Part shown: positions 55,566 through 64,000 of the stretch, one piece after another
Layout: each line of letters starts with the position of its first letter
Position numbering within the stretch: position 1 is the first letter of the stretch
NCBI GenBank assembly: GCA_001534745.1
Contig: CP013997.1
Span: forward strand, 1,612,001-1,676,000
Length of the DNA stretch: 64,000 nt
Direction: 5' to 3'
DNA from: Pseudomonas monteilii
GTDB taxonomy: Bacteria; Pseudomonadota; Gammaproteobacteria; Pseudomonadales; Pseudomonadaceae
Translations under genes and position numbers: made by a program
The notes under the pieces: model-generated
Told to the model about the DNA's origin: nothing
What the model saw: the letters and a program-made list of their open reading frames with translations, nothing else
Database searches by the model: none

Positions 55566-56623
55566 GCACGCCCATCCTGCCCAACAACGACCGATTGCTG
55601 GTCCAGATTCTCCTGCTGGCGCTGCTCGGCGCAGGCGTCTGGGTCATGGCGCCGTTCATTTCTGCGCTCCTGTGGGGCGCGATCCTGGCCTTTGCCAGCT
55701 GGCCGGCCATGCGCGTGCTGACGCGCTGGCTGGGTGGACGCGAGACGCTGGCAGCCGCGCTCCTGACCGGGGCCTGGACCTTGCTGGTGGTACTGCCCCT
55801 GGTCTGGCTCGGCTTCAACCTGGCCGACCATATCCGCGATGCCACGCTCTTCATCCGCGACATCCGCGTCGAAGGGTTGCCGCCCGCGCCACCGTGGATG
55901 GGCCGCATGCCCCTGATCGGCGAGCGTCTGGTCGATGGCTGGAACACCCTCGATCAGCAGGGCGCGGCGCTGCTGGCGTCGCTCAAGCCCTACCTGGGGC
56001 AGGTCGGCAACTGGCTGTTGGCGCGCAGCGCCCAGATCGGCGGTGGCATCCTCGAGCTGACCTTGAGCATCGTGTTCGTGTTCTTCTTCTACCGCGACGG
56101 GCCACGCCTGGCAGCGTTCGTGCTGCGCCTGCTGCAGCGGTTGATCGGCGAGCGCGCCGATTACTACCTGACGTTGGTCGCCGGGACGGTGCAGCGGGTG
56201 GTCAACGGCGTGATCGGCACAGCGGCGGCCCAAGGCCTGCTGGCCCTGATCGGCTTTCTGATCGCCGGCGTGCCCGGGGCGGTGGTGCTGGGGATCGTCA
56301 CCTTCATGCTCAGCCTGGTGCCCATGGGCCCGCCGCTGGCCTGGATCCCGGCCACGGCCTGGCTGGTCTGGCAGGAACACTACGGCATGGCCATCTTCCT
56401 GGCCATCTGGGGGACCTTCGTCATCAGCGGCGTGGACAACGTGCTCAAGCCCTACCTGATCAGCCGGGGCGGGAACCTGCCGCTGGTCATCGTGTTGCTG
56501 GGCGTGTTCGGGGGGCTGCTCGCGTTTGGTTTCATCGGCCTGTTCATCGGGCCGACGTTGTTGGCGGTGGCGTACAGTCTGTTGCTGGATTGGAGCCGCA
56601 ATGAACAGCCTCAGCAGCTGTGA
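55562..56623 (+). CDS. AI-2E/PerM-family membrane protein with apparent CTG start
   Basis: A 353-aa membrane protein of the AI-2E transporter (PerM) family with about seven to eight helices (LLVQILLLALLGAGVWVMAP, VVLGIVTFMLSLVPMGPP). A cytoplasmic or periplasmic loop region precedes the PMGPPLAWIPA motif. A TTG at 55595 also opens the frame but has no ribosome site. The CTG at 55562 overlaps the upstream stop (CTGA) and has GGAG eight bases before it, and the residues in between (STPILPNNDR) look like the family N-terminus. The transported molecule is unknown. Confidence 0.8.
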   Translation: MSTPILPNNDRLLVQILLLALLGAGVWVMAPFISALLWGAILAFASWPAMRVLTRWLGGRETLAAALLTGAWTLLVVLPLVWLGFNLADHIRDATLFIRDIRVEGLPPAPPWMGRMPLIGERLVDGWNTLDQQGAALLASLKPYLGQVGNWLLARSAQIGGGILELTLSIVFVFFFYRDGPRLAAFVLRLLQRLIGERADYYLTLVAGTVQRVVNGVIGTAAAQGLLALIGFLIAGVPGAVVLGIVTFMLSLVPMGPPLAWIPATAWLVWQEHYGMAIFLAIWGTFVISGVDNVLKPYLISRGGNLPLVIVLLGVFGGLLAFGFIGLFIGPTLLAVAYSLLLDWSRNEQPQQL

Positions 56624-56704
56624 TGCTTGTCCCGGTCTTCAGGACAGGTGGCACTTACCGCTGCTGTATGAGGGGCTGGTAAGCATGTATGCGGCTTTGG
56701 CATT

Positions 56705-57070
56705 TTAATTATGGGTATGGTGAAACACGATCAAGGCAGTCAACAGCAGGATTTGAATGGTCAACAGGCTGACCAGCAACCGTTTCATGCCTACAGGAAA
56801 ACGTGCGACTTCGGCTGGGTCGATAAGGTTTCTGCGCGTAAACATTCTGGGTACTGCCACGATCATCGAGATCAAGCCCGTACGCATGAGCTTTCCCAGC
56901 AGCCCCGCATGCTGGAACGTTCTTTTGTTGTCATTCACGAATGTGCAGTTTTTCAAGTGCGATTCAAAGCGCTCGGTGTAAGCGTGCGCGACATAGCACT
57001 GCACGATCATGGCGAGCATCATCGGGGCCAGTATCAGCAGCGCAATGAACCCCGGATGCACGTCATTCAT
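56705..57070 (-). CDS. Small membrane protein, unknown function
   Basis: A 121-aa protein with two membrane segments (about 6-28, GFIALLILAPMMLAMIVQCYV, and about 96-114, LLVSLLTIQILLLTALIVF). A basic loop lies between them (KLMRTGLISMIVAVPRMFTRR). Less GC-rich than its neighbours. I do not recognise the family. It lies between the permease and the Yej operon on the reverse strand. Confidence 0.65.
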   Translation of the reverse strand: MNDVHPGFIALLILAPMMLAMIVQCYVAHAYTERFESHLKNCTFVNDNKRTFQHAGLLGKLMRTGLISMIVAVPRMFTRRNLIDPAEVARFPVGMKRLLVSLLTIQILLLTALIVFHHTHN

Positions 57071-57145
57071 TCTGATAACCCGGTCTATAAAAAATCACCT
57101 GGAATCGCGGCGTCTTGATCATCACCGCCAGCGCACAGGGCACGC

Positions 57146-58765
57146 TCACACCTGTACCGCTGTAGCCTCCGGCACCAGAAACGCCGCTTCCAGCAATTGC
57201 CGGGTATACGGATGCCGAGGAGCGGCGAATACCGTCTCGGCCTCTCCCTGTTCCACCACCTGGCCTTGCTTGATCACCATCAACTGGTGGCTCAGCGCCT
57301 TGACCACCGCCAGGTCGTGGCTGATGAACAGGTAGGTGAGGTTGTACTTCTGCTGCAGCGAGCGTAACAGCTCGACCACTTGGCGTTGCACGGTACGGTC
57401 CAGCGCCGAGGTGGGCTCGTCGAGCAGGATCAGCGCGGGCTTGAGCACCAGGGCGCGGGCGATGGCGATGCGTTGGCGCTGCCCGCCGGAAAACTCGTGG
57501 GGGTAGCGATGGCGTGTTTCGGGGTCCAGGCCCACTTCCTGCAAAGCGGCGATGATCGCCGCCTGCTGGCTTTCGGCGTCGCCGATGCCGTGGATGCGCA
57601 GCCCTTCGCCGACGATGTCGGCCACGCTCATGCGCGGGCTCAGGCTGCCGAACGGATCTTGGAACACCACCTGCATCTGCCGCCGCAGGGGGCGCACCTG
57701 GTTCGCGTCCATGCCTTGCAGGTCCTGGCCATCGAAGCGAATCTGGCCCTGGCTGGCGATCAGCCGCAGGATCGCCAGGCCCAGGGTCGACTTGCCCGAG
57801 CCGCTTTCGCCGACGATACCCAGCGTGCGTCCCCGAGGCAGGCTGAAGTGAATGTTCTCCACCGCCTTGACGTGATCCACCGTGCGCCGCAGCAGGCCCT
57901 TGCGGATCGGGAACCAGACGCGCAAGTCGCGCACTTCCAGCAGGGGCGGGCCAGCTGCGGTGTCGGCAGGGCCGCCCGTGGGTTCGGCATTGATCAGCAT
58001 CTGCGTGTAGGGATGCTGGGGCGCGCTGAACAGCGTCTGGCACTCGGCCTGCTCGACGATGCGCCCCTGTTGCATCACGCACACCCGGTGGGCGATGCGC
58101 TTGACCAGATTGAGGTCGTGGCTGATCAGCAACAGCGACATGCCCAGGCGGGCTTGCAGGTCCTTGAGCAGGTCGAGGATCTTCAACTGCACGGTGACGT
58201 CGAGCGCGGTGGTCGGCTCGTCGGCGATCAGCAATTCCGGTTCGTTGGCCAGGGCCATGGCGATCATCACCCGTTGCCGCTGGCCGCCGGAGAGCTCGTG
58301 GGGCAGTGCCTTGAGCCGTTTGGCAGGCTCCGGAATCCCCACCAGGTCGAGCAGCTCAAGGGTGCGGGCGGTCGCCTGCTTGCCGCTCAGGCCCTTGTGC
58401 AGCAACAGCACCTCGTTGATCTGCTTTTCCAGGTTGTGCAGCGGATTGAGCGACGTCATCGGCTCCTGGAAGATCATCGCGATGCGGTCGCCACGAATCT
58501 GTCGCAGGGGCTTCTCGCCCAGGCCCAGCAGGTCTTGCCCGCCATACTGGATGCTGCCACTGGGGTGGCGTGCCAGCGGGTAGGGCAGCAGGCGCAGGAT
58601 CGAGTGGGCGGTCACTGACTTGCCCGAGCCGCTTTCGCCGACTAGGGCCAGGGTCTCGCCGCGGCGGATGTCGAAGCTCACGCCCTCGACCACCCGCTGC
58701 ACACGGTCACCGCCGACGAATTCGACCGACAGGTCACGGACTTCGATCAGGTTGCGGTCGTGCAT
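57146..58765 (-). CDS. yejF: ABC transporter ATP-binding protein, peptide uptake
   Basis: A 539-aa protein with two ABC ATPase domains in tandem. Domain 1 has Walker A GESGSGKSV and signature LSGGQRQRVMIAM; domain 2 has GESGSGKST and FSGGQRQRIAIARAL. Both end with oligopeptide-type C-terminal segments. This is the YejF layout, the energy unit of the YejABEF peptide importer. The ATG at 58765 follows AGGAAA; it is last in the operon, one base after yejE. Confidence 0.94.
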   Translation of the reverse strand: MHDRNLIEVRDLSVEFVGGDRVQRVVEGVSFDIRRGETLALVGESGSGKSVTAHSILRLLPYPLARHPSGSIQYGGQDLLGLGEKPLRQIRGDRIAMIFQEPMTSLNPLHNLEKQINEVLLLHKGLSGKQATARTLELLDLVGIPEPAKRLKALPHELSGGQRQRVMIAMALANEPELLIADEPTTALDVTVQLKILDLLKDLQARLGMSLLLISHDLNLVKRIAHRVCVMQQGRIVEQAECQTLFSAPQHPYTQMLINAEPTGGPADTAAGPPLLEVRDLRVWFPIRKGLLRRTVDHVKAVENIHFSLPRGRTLGIVGESGSGKSTLGLAILRLIASQGQIRFDGQDLQGMDANQVRPLRRQMQVVFQDPFGSLSPRMSVADIVGEGLRIHGIGDAESQQAAIIAALQEVGLDPETRHRYPHEFSGGQRQRIAIARALVLKPALILLDEPTSALDRTVQRQVVELLRSLQQKYNLTYLFISHDLAVVKALSHQLMVIKQGQVVEQGEAETVFAAPRHPYTRQLLEAAFLVPEATAVQV

Positions 58766-58766
58766 G

Positions 58767-59786
58767 TCATTTCCTCGGGTCGAACGCGTCGCGGGCGGAT
58801 TCGCCAATGAACACCAGCAGGCTGAGCATGATCGCCAGGACGGCGAAGGCGCTGATGCCGAGCCAGGGTGCCTGCAGGTTGGACTTGCCCTGCGCCACCA
58901 GCTCGCCGAGCGAAGGCGCGCCCGGTGGCAGGCCGAAGCCCAGGAAGTCCAGCGCGGTCAGCGTGCCGATGGCCCCGGTGAGGATGAACGGCAGGTAGGT
59001 CATGGTCGAGATCATCGCATTGGGCAGGATGTGCCGGTACATGATCGCGCCGTCGCGCATGCCGAGCGCCCGGGCGGCACGCACGTACTCCAGGTTACGG
59101 CCCCGCAGGAACTCGGCCCGCACCACATCGACTAGGCTCATCCAGGAAAACAGCAGCATGATACCCAGCAACCACCAGAAGTTCGGCTGCACGAAGCTGG
59201 CCAGGATGATCAGCAGGTAAAGCACCGGCAGGCCGGACCAGATTTCCAGAAAGCGTTGCCCGGCCAGGTCCACCCAGCCGCCGTAGAAGCCCTGCAAGGC
59301 CCCTGCGATCACCCCGACCACCGAGCTCAGCGCCGTCAGGGTCAGGGCGAACAGCACGGAGATGCGGAACCCATAGATCACCCGCGCCAGCACGTCGCGG
59401 CCCTGGTCGTCGGTGCCCAGCAGGTTGTCCGCCGAAGGCGGGGCAGGGGCCGGCACCTTGAGGTCATAGTTGATGCTCTGGTAGCTGAACGGGATCGGTG
59501 CCCACAGCACCCAGCTGTCCTTGGCCGCCAGCAGCTCGCGGATGTAGGGACTCTTGTAATTGGCCTCCAGCGGGAATTCACCGCCGAAGGTGGTTTCCGG
59601 GTAGCGCTTGAAGGCCGGGAAGTACCACTGGCTGTCGTAGTGCACGGCGATGGGCTTGTCGTTGGCGATCAGTTCGGCGCCCAGGCTCAGCCCGAACAGG
59701 ATCAGGAACAGCCACAGCGACCACCAGCCTCGGCGGTTGGCCTTGAAGCGTTCGAAGCGACGTCGATTGAGGGGAGAAAGGGCCAT
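58767..59786 (-). CDS. yejE: ABC transporter permease YejE
   Basis: A 339-aa inner-membrane permease of the DppC/OppC type. A first helix lies near 20-40 and five more follow after a periplasmic loop of about 100 residues. The EAA-like cytoplasmic loop is EYVRAARALGMRDGAIMYRH. It pairs with YejB to form the pore. Gene order yejB-yejE-yejF is conserved, with one-base spacing. Confidence 0.94.
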   Translation of the reverse strand: MALSPLNRRRFERFKANRRGWWSLWLFLILFGLSLGAELIANDKPIAVHYDSQWYFPAFKRYPETTFGGEFPLEANYKSPYIRELLAAKDSWVLWAPIPFSYQSINYDLKVPAPAPPSADNLLGTDDQGRDVLARVIYGFRISVLFALTLTALSSVVGVIAGALQGFYGGWVDLAGQRFLEIWSGLPVLYLLIILASFVQPNFWWLLGIMLLFSWMSLVDVVRAEFLRGRNLEYVRAARALGMRDGAIMYRHILPNAMISTMTYLPFILTGAIGTLTALDFLGFGLPPGAPSLGELVAQGKSNLQAPWLGISAFAVLAIMLSLLVFIGESARDAFDPRK

Positions 59787-59787
59787 G

Positions 59788-60861
59788 TCAGTGCTCCCGG
59801 CTGTCGAAGTCGATACGGGGGTCGACCAGGGTGTAGGTGAGGTCGCCGATCAGTTTCACCACCAGCCCCAGCAGCGTGAAGATGAACAGCGTGCCGAACA
59901 CCACGGGATAGTCGCGGTTGATCGCCGATTCGAAGCTCAGCAGCCCCAGGCCGTCGAGGGAGAAGATCACCTCGATCAGCAGCGAGCCGGTGAAGAAGAT
60001 GCCGATGAAGGCCGAGGGGAAACCGGCGATCACCAGCAGCATCGCGTTGCGGAACACGTGCCCATAGAGCACCCGCGAGCGGCTCAGGCCCTTGGCCTTG
60101 GCGGTGACCACGTACTGCTTGTTGATCTCGTCGAGGAAGCTGTTCTTGGTCAGCAACGTCATGGTGGCGAAGTTGCCGATCACCAGGGCGGTGATCGGCA
60201 GCACCAGGTGCCAGAAGTAGTCGAGTACCTTGCCCAGGGTCGACAGCTCGTCGAAGTTGTTCGAGGTCAGGCCGCGCAGCGGGAACCAGTCCAGGTAGCT
60301 GCCACCGGCGAACACCACGATCAGCAGGATACCGAACAGGAAGGCCGGGATCGCATAGCCCACGACGATCGCCGAACTGGTCCACACGTCGAAGTGACTG
60401 CCATGGCGCACTGCCTTGGTGATCCCCAGCGGGATCGACACCAGGTACATGATCAGCGTGCTCCACAGGCCCAGCGAGATCGATACCGGCAGCTTTTCGG
60501 CGATCAGGTCGATCACCCGTGCGTCGCGGTAGAAGCTTTCGCCGAAGTCCAGGCGCGCGTAATTCTTGATCATGATCCACAGCCGCTCGGGCGCCGACTT
60601 GTCGAAGCCGTACATGTGCTCGATCTCGGCGATCAGGGCCGGGTCCAGGCCTTGGGCGCCACGGTAGTTCGAGCCGGCCACGGCCACTTCGCCGCCACCG
60701 CCGGCGATCCGGCTGGTGGCGCCTTCGAAGCCTTCGAGCTTGGCGATCATCTGCTCCACAGGGCCGCCCGGGGCAGCCTGGACGATGATGAAGTTGATGA
60801 TCAGGATGCCGAACAGGGTCGGCACGATCAGCAACAGGCGGCGCAGGATGTAGGCGAGCAT
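59788..60861 (-). CDS. yejB: ABC transporter permease YejB
   Basis: A 357-aa inner-membrane permease of the DppB type, starting [20 protein letters not shown]. The EAA loop is [21 protein letters not shown] periplasmic insert carries a Gly-rich loop ([18 protein letters not shown]), as in YejB of other gamma-proteobacteria. It lies one base after yejA. Confidence 0.94.
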   Translation of the reverse strand: MLAYILRRLLLIVPTLFGILIINFIIVQAAPGGPVEQMIAKLEGFEGATSRIAGGGGEVAVAGSNYRGAQGLDPALIAEIEHMYGFDKSAPERLWIMIKNYARLDFGESFYRDARVIDLIAEKLPVSISLGLWSTLIMYLVSIPLGITKAVRHGSHFDVWTSSAIVVGYAIPAFLFGILLIVVFAGGSYLDWFPLRGLTSNNFDELSTLGKVLDYFWHLVLPITALVIGNFATMTLLTKNSFLDEINKQYVVTAKAKGLSRSRVLYGHVFRNAMLLVIAGFPSAFIGIFFTGSLLIEVIFSLDGLGLLSFESAINRDYPVVFGTLFIFTLLGLVVKLIGDLTYTLVDPRIDFDSREH

Positions 60862-60862
60862 G

Positions 60863-62716
60863 TCAGTGCGCTCCGGCGGCGGTGGCGGTGGGGTCTGCTA
60901 CCGGGGGCGTGGACGCGGTCTTGGCGTCCGGCTTGATCCACCAGGTGTTGAGGCCGACGTCATACGGCGGCGACTGCTCGGGGTGGCCGACGCGGTTGCT
61001 GTAGGCCACGCGCCAGGTCTTGATGTGCCAGTTGGGAATCACGTAGTAGCCCCACAGCAGCACGCGATCGAGCGCACGGGTGTGGGCGATCAGGCTCTGG
61101 CGCGAGTCGGCGTTGATCAGGCCTTCGACCAGGTGATCGATGGCCGGGTCACGCAGGCCGATCAGGTTGCGGCTGCCGGGTTTGTCGGCGCTGCTGCTGG
61201 ACCAGAACTCGCGTTGCTCGTTGCCGGGCGAGGACGACTGCGGGAAGCTGCCGACCATCATGTCGAAATCCCGTGAGCGCATGCGGTTGATGTACTGCGA
61301 CACGTCCACGCGGCGGATGCTCAGGTCGATGCCCAGGTCGGCCAGGTTGCGCTTGAAGGGCAGCAGCACGCGCTCGAATTCGGTCTGCACCAGCAGGAAC
61401 TCGATCGACACCGGCTTGCCCTGGGCATCGACCATCTTGTCGTCGACGATCTTCCAGCCCGCGTCGAGCAGCAGCCGATAGGCCTGGCGCTGGTGCTCGC
61501 GGATCATGCCACTGGCATCGGTGACCGGATTGCGGAACGCGGTGGTGAACACCGGCTCGGGAATCTGCCCGCGCAGCGGGTCGAGAATCTTCAGCTCCTC
61601 GGGGCCGGGCAAGCCCTGGGAGGCCATGTCGGAGTTTTCGAAGTAGCTACCGGTGCGGGTGTAGGCGCCATTGAACAGCTGCTTGTTGGTCCATTCGTAG
61701 TCCAGCAGCAGGTTCAGCGCCTGGCGCACCCGCACGTCCTGGAACAGCGGGCGACGCAGGTTGAAGACGAAGCCCTGCATGCCGGTCGGATTGCCATTGG
61801 GCAGCTCTTCACGGATCAGTCGCCCGTCGCGCACCGCCGGCACGTTGTAGGCGGTGGCCCAGTTCTTGGCGCTCATCTCCAGCCAGTAGTCGAACTGCCC
61901 GGCCTTGAGCGCTTCCAGCGCCACAGCGTTGTCGCGGTAGTAGTCGAAGGTCATCTCACCGAAGTTGTAGGTGCCACGGTTGATCGGCAGGTCCTTGGCC
62001 CAGTAATCCGCGACTCGTTCATAGCGAATCGAACGGCCCGGCTTGACCTCGGCCACGCGGTAGGGCCCGCTGCCCAGGGGCGGCTCGAAGCTGGTGCCGT
62101 CGAAGGCACGGTCGGCCCACCAATGCTTGGGCAGCACCACCAGCTGGCCAAGAATCAGCGGCAGCTCGCGGTTGTCCTTGTGCTTGAAGACGAATTTTAC
62201 GCGGTGCGCGTCTTCGGCCACGGCCTCGGCCACGTCGGCGTAGTACATGCGGTACAGCGGGGCACCTTGGGTCGTGAGCGTGTTGAAGGAGAACACCACA
62301 TCGTCGGCGGTGACCGGTGTACCGTCGTTGAACTTGGCTTCGGGGCGCAGGTAGAAACGCACCCAGCTGTTGTCGGGGGCCTTCTCGATTCTGCCGGCCA
62401 GCAGCCCGTATTCGGTAAACGGCTCGTCCAGGCTCTGGCGCATCAGGGTGTCGTAGACCAGCTCCAGCCCCTCGGCCGGGGTCCCCTTGTTGCTGAAGGG
62501 GTTGAGGCTGTCGAAACTGCCCGTGCCGGATTGGCGGAATACGCCGCCCTTGGGCGCGTTCGGGTTGACGTAGTCGAAGTGCTTGAACCCTTCGGGGTAT
62601 TTGGGCGGCTCGTCGTAGAGCGTCAGGGCGTGCTGGGGCGCGGCCAGCGTCGGTAGGGCGAGGCAGGCGAGCAACAGGCTGCCGGCCAGCTGGCGCAGAC
62701 GGTGCAGGGGCGTCAT
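60863..62716 (-). CDS. yejA: Peptide-binding protein YejA
   Basis: A 617-aa periplasmic binding protein of the SBP_bac_5 family. The signal peptide ends near residue 25 ([10 protein letters not shown]). Typical features are [36 protein letters not shown] and [14 protein letters not shown]. It captures peptides for the YejBEF channel. The ATG at 62716 overlaps the upstream binding-protein gene by four bases (ATGA), so the two are co-translated. Confidence 0.94.
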   Translation of the reverse strand: MTPLHRLRQLAGSLLLACLALPTLAAPQHALTLYDEPPKYPEGFKHFDYVNPNAPKGGVFRQSGTGSFDSLNPFSNKGTPAEGLELVYDTLMRQSLDEPFTEYGLLAGRIEKAPDNSWVRFYLRPEAKFNDGTPVTADDVVFSFNTLTTQGAPLYRMYYADVAEAVAEDAHRVKFVFKHKDNRELPLILGQLVVLPKHWWADRAFDGTSFEPPLGSGPYRVAEVKPGRSIRYERVADYWAKDLPINRGTYNFGEMTFDYYRDNAVALEALKAGQFDYWLEMSAKNWATAYNVPAVRDGRLIREELPNGNPTGMQGFVFNLRRPLFQDVRVRQALNLLLDYEWTNKQLFNGAYTRTGSYFENSDMASQGLPGPEELKILDPLRGQIPEPVFTTAFRNPVTDASGMIREHQRQAYRLLLDAGWKIVDDKMVDAQGKPVSIEFLLVQTEFERVLLPFKRNLADLGIDLSIRRVDVSQYINRMRSRDFDMMVGSFPQSSSPGNEQREFWSSSSADKPGSRNLIGLRDPAIDHLVEGLINADSRQSLIAHTRALDRVLLWGYYVIPNWHIKTWRVAYSNRVGHPEQSPPYDVGLNTWWIKPDAKTASTPPVADPTATAAGAH

Positions 62717-64000
62717 TGAGGGTTCTCCGAAGGCTTGAGCCACCAGCTGTTCAGGCCCAGGGTATAGGGCGGCGTGGCGACGAAGGCGAACCGGTTGCGG
62801 TAGGCCAGGCGATGAGTGTCCAGGTACCAGTTGGGGATCATGTAGTCGTGCCACGACAGGACACGGTCGAGCGCCCGGGCCGCAGCGACTTGCTCGTCAC
62901 GGGTGCTGGCGGCGAGCAGGGTCTCGAGCAGGTGATCGACGATGGGGTCCTGCACGCCTGCGTAATTCTTGCTGCCCTTGATCGCGGCCTGGCTGGAATG
63001 GAAGTACTGCCACTGTTCGAGCCCTGGGCTGAGGGTCTGGCCCAGGGTCATGAGGATCATGTCGAAGTCGAACTGGTCCAGGCGCTGCTTGTACTGGGCG
63101 CGATCGACGGTGCGCAGGTGCGCCTGCACGCCGATGCTGGCCAGGTTCTCCATGTACGGCTGGAAGATACGTTCGAGATTGGGGTTGACCAGCAGTAGCT
63201 CGAGACGCAGCGGCCGCCCCTTCGTATCGACCAGGCGTTGATTCTTGAGGGTCCAGCCGGCTTCGGCGAACAGCGCAATGGCCTTGCGCATCGTCGCTCG
63301 ATCGATGCCACGCCCCTGGGTCGTGCTGACCTGGTAGGGCTGGGTGAACAACGCATCGGGCAGCTGCCCGCGATAGGGCGCCAGCAGCAGCCATTCCTGA
63401 CCCGTGGGCAGGCCGGTGGCGGCGAATTCGCTGTTGGGGTAGTAGCTGGTCGAACGCCGATAGGCATTGCTGAACAGGGTCCGGTTGGTCCACTCGAAGT
63501 CCAGCATCAGCCCCAGGGCACGCCGTACCTTGGGATCGGCCAATGGGGCGCGACGGCTGTTCATGAACAGCCCCTGGGTCTGGGTCGGAATGCGGTGGGG
63601 GATCTGTGCCTTGATCACCTCGCCACGGCGCACGGCCGGGAACCGGTAGCCATTGGCCCAGTTCTTGGCCTGATGCTCGATGTAGAGGTCGAATTCACCG
63701 GCCTTGAAGGCTTCGAAGGCGACGGTCGAATCCCGATAGAACTCGTACTCCACGCGGTCGAAGTTGTACTTGCCGCGGTTGACCGCCAAGTCCTTGCCCC
63801 AGTAATTCTTGACCCGCTCGAACACCAGTCGGCGCCCTGGCACGACCTCGGTGATGCGGTACGGGCCACTGCCCAAGGGGGGCTCGAACGTGGTCGCCTT
63901 GAAGTCACGGGTCTGCCAGTAATGCTTGGGCAGGACTGGCATTTCACCGAGGCGCAGGATCAGCAGGGGGTTGCCGGCACGCTTGAAGACGAAACGGATG
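62713..64000 (-). CDS. Second YejA-like peptide-binding protein, 5' end beyond window
   Basis: The C-terminal ~429 residues of a second SBP_bac_5 protein, with the frame open to the window edge. It parallels yejA closely in layout ([58 protein letters not shown]) but differs in sequence, so the two are paralogues. The end overlaps yejA by four bases. Its signal peptide is not visible in this window. Confidence 0.9.
   Translation of the reverse strand, partial: IRFVFKRAGNPLLILRLGEMPVLPKHYWQTRDFKATTFEPPLGSGPYRITEVVPGRRLVFERVKNYWGKDLAVNRGKYNFDRVEYEFYRDSTVAFEAFKAGEFDLYIEHQAKNWANGYRFPAVRRGEVIKAQIPHRIPTQTQGLFMNSRRAPLADPKVRRALGLMLDFEWTNRTLFSNAYRRSTSYYPNSEFAATGLPTGQEWLLLAPYRGQLPDALFTQPYQVSTTQGRGIDRATMRKAIALFAEAGWTLKNQRLVDTKGRPLRLELLLVNPNLERIFQPYMENLASIGVQAHLRTVDRAQYKQRLDQFDFDMILMTLGQTLSPGLEQWQYFHSSQAAIKGSKNYAGVQDPIVDHLLETLLAASTRDEQVAAARALDRVLSWHDYMIPNWYLDTHRLAYRNRFAFVATPPYTLGLNSWWLKPSENPQ

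Overview
The window is high-GC DNA from a Pseudomonas of the putida group. The protein repertoire supports this (VacJ/MlaA, FadBA, a LexA-SulA pair, PsrA, NagZ, FabAB, GpsA, the Yej transporter), as does the gene order fadB-fadA-topA-sulA/lexA-psrA-nagZ. P. putida-type REP palindromes (GGGCTTGCCCGCGAT / ATCGCGGGCAAGCCC) occur in several gaps. Species and names rest on recognition by eye; no search was run.

Region 1 (1-14.1 kb) is the 3' end of a lambda-like tail module: the end of gpM, then gpL, gpK, an inserted DUF2513 gene, two tandem copies of gpI, and a giant gpJ of 2460 aa with repeated modules. Two AT-rich small tail-tip genes, a 77-aa protein, a terminator and a lysis cassette follow. 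The cassette has an RNNNPGNI-type lysis or structural protein, an Rz-like inner spanin and an Rz1-like lipoprotein nested in it in another frame. No capsid gene, integrase or attachment site is visible on this side, so a prophage and an F-type tailocin cannot be told apart here.

Region 2 (13.5-25.5 kb) holds a PEGA-like lipoprotein, a disordered 70-aa protein, an unrecognised 439-aa zinc-ribbon protein, a copper-type two-component system divergent from a cupredoxin with a matching cop box, queF, a DUF4404 gene, mlaA, tRNA-Pro(CGG), a YgdI/YgdR lipoprotein, moaB-moeA, a YegS-like lipid kinase, and cheV behind a good sigma-28 promoter.

Region 3 (25.5-45.4 kb) is chromosomal backbone: slt, uup, a UspA protein, a 1.2-kb repeat-rich gap, fadB-fadA, a DUF1653 gene, topA, sulA-lexA with two SOS boxes, psrA with two overlapping PsrA-type palindromes, nagZ, a secreted amidohydrolase, and fabA-fabB.

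Region 4 (45.4-64 kb) opens with a reverse-strand operon of a TonB-dependent receptor, an ABC-type binding protein and a hybrid histidine kinase, lying between fabA and gpsA. By position the kinase corresponds to P. aeruginosa PA1611. Then come gpsA, a DUF4389 gene, sixA, two alpha/beta hydrolases, a DUF4892 gene, an AI-2E-type permease with an apparent CTG start, and the Yej-type peptide ABC transporter with two binding proteins, the first cut by the window edge.

The most interesting items are the kinase operon, the modular gpJ with its AT-rich tip cassette, the zinc-ribbon protein, and two intergenic regions that share the same REP composite and a further dispersed element.
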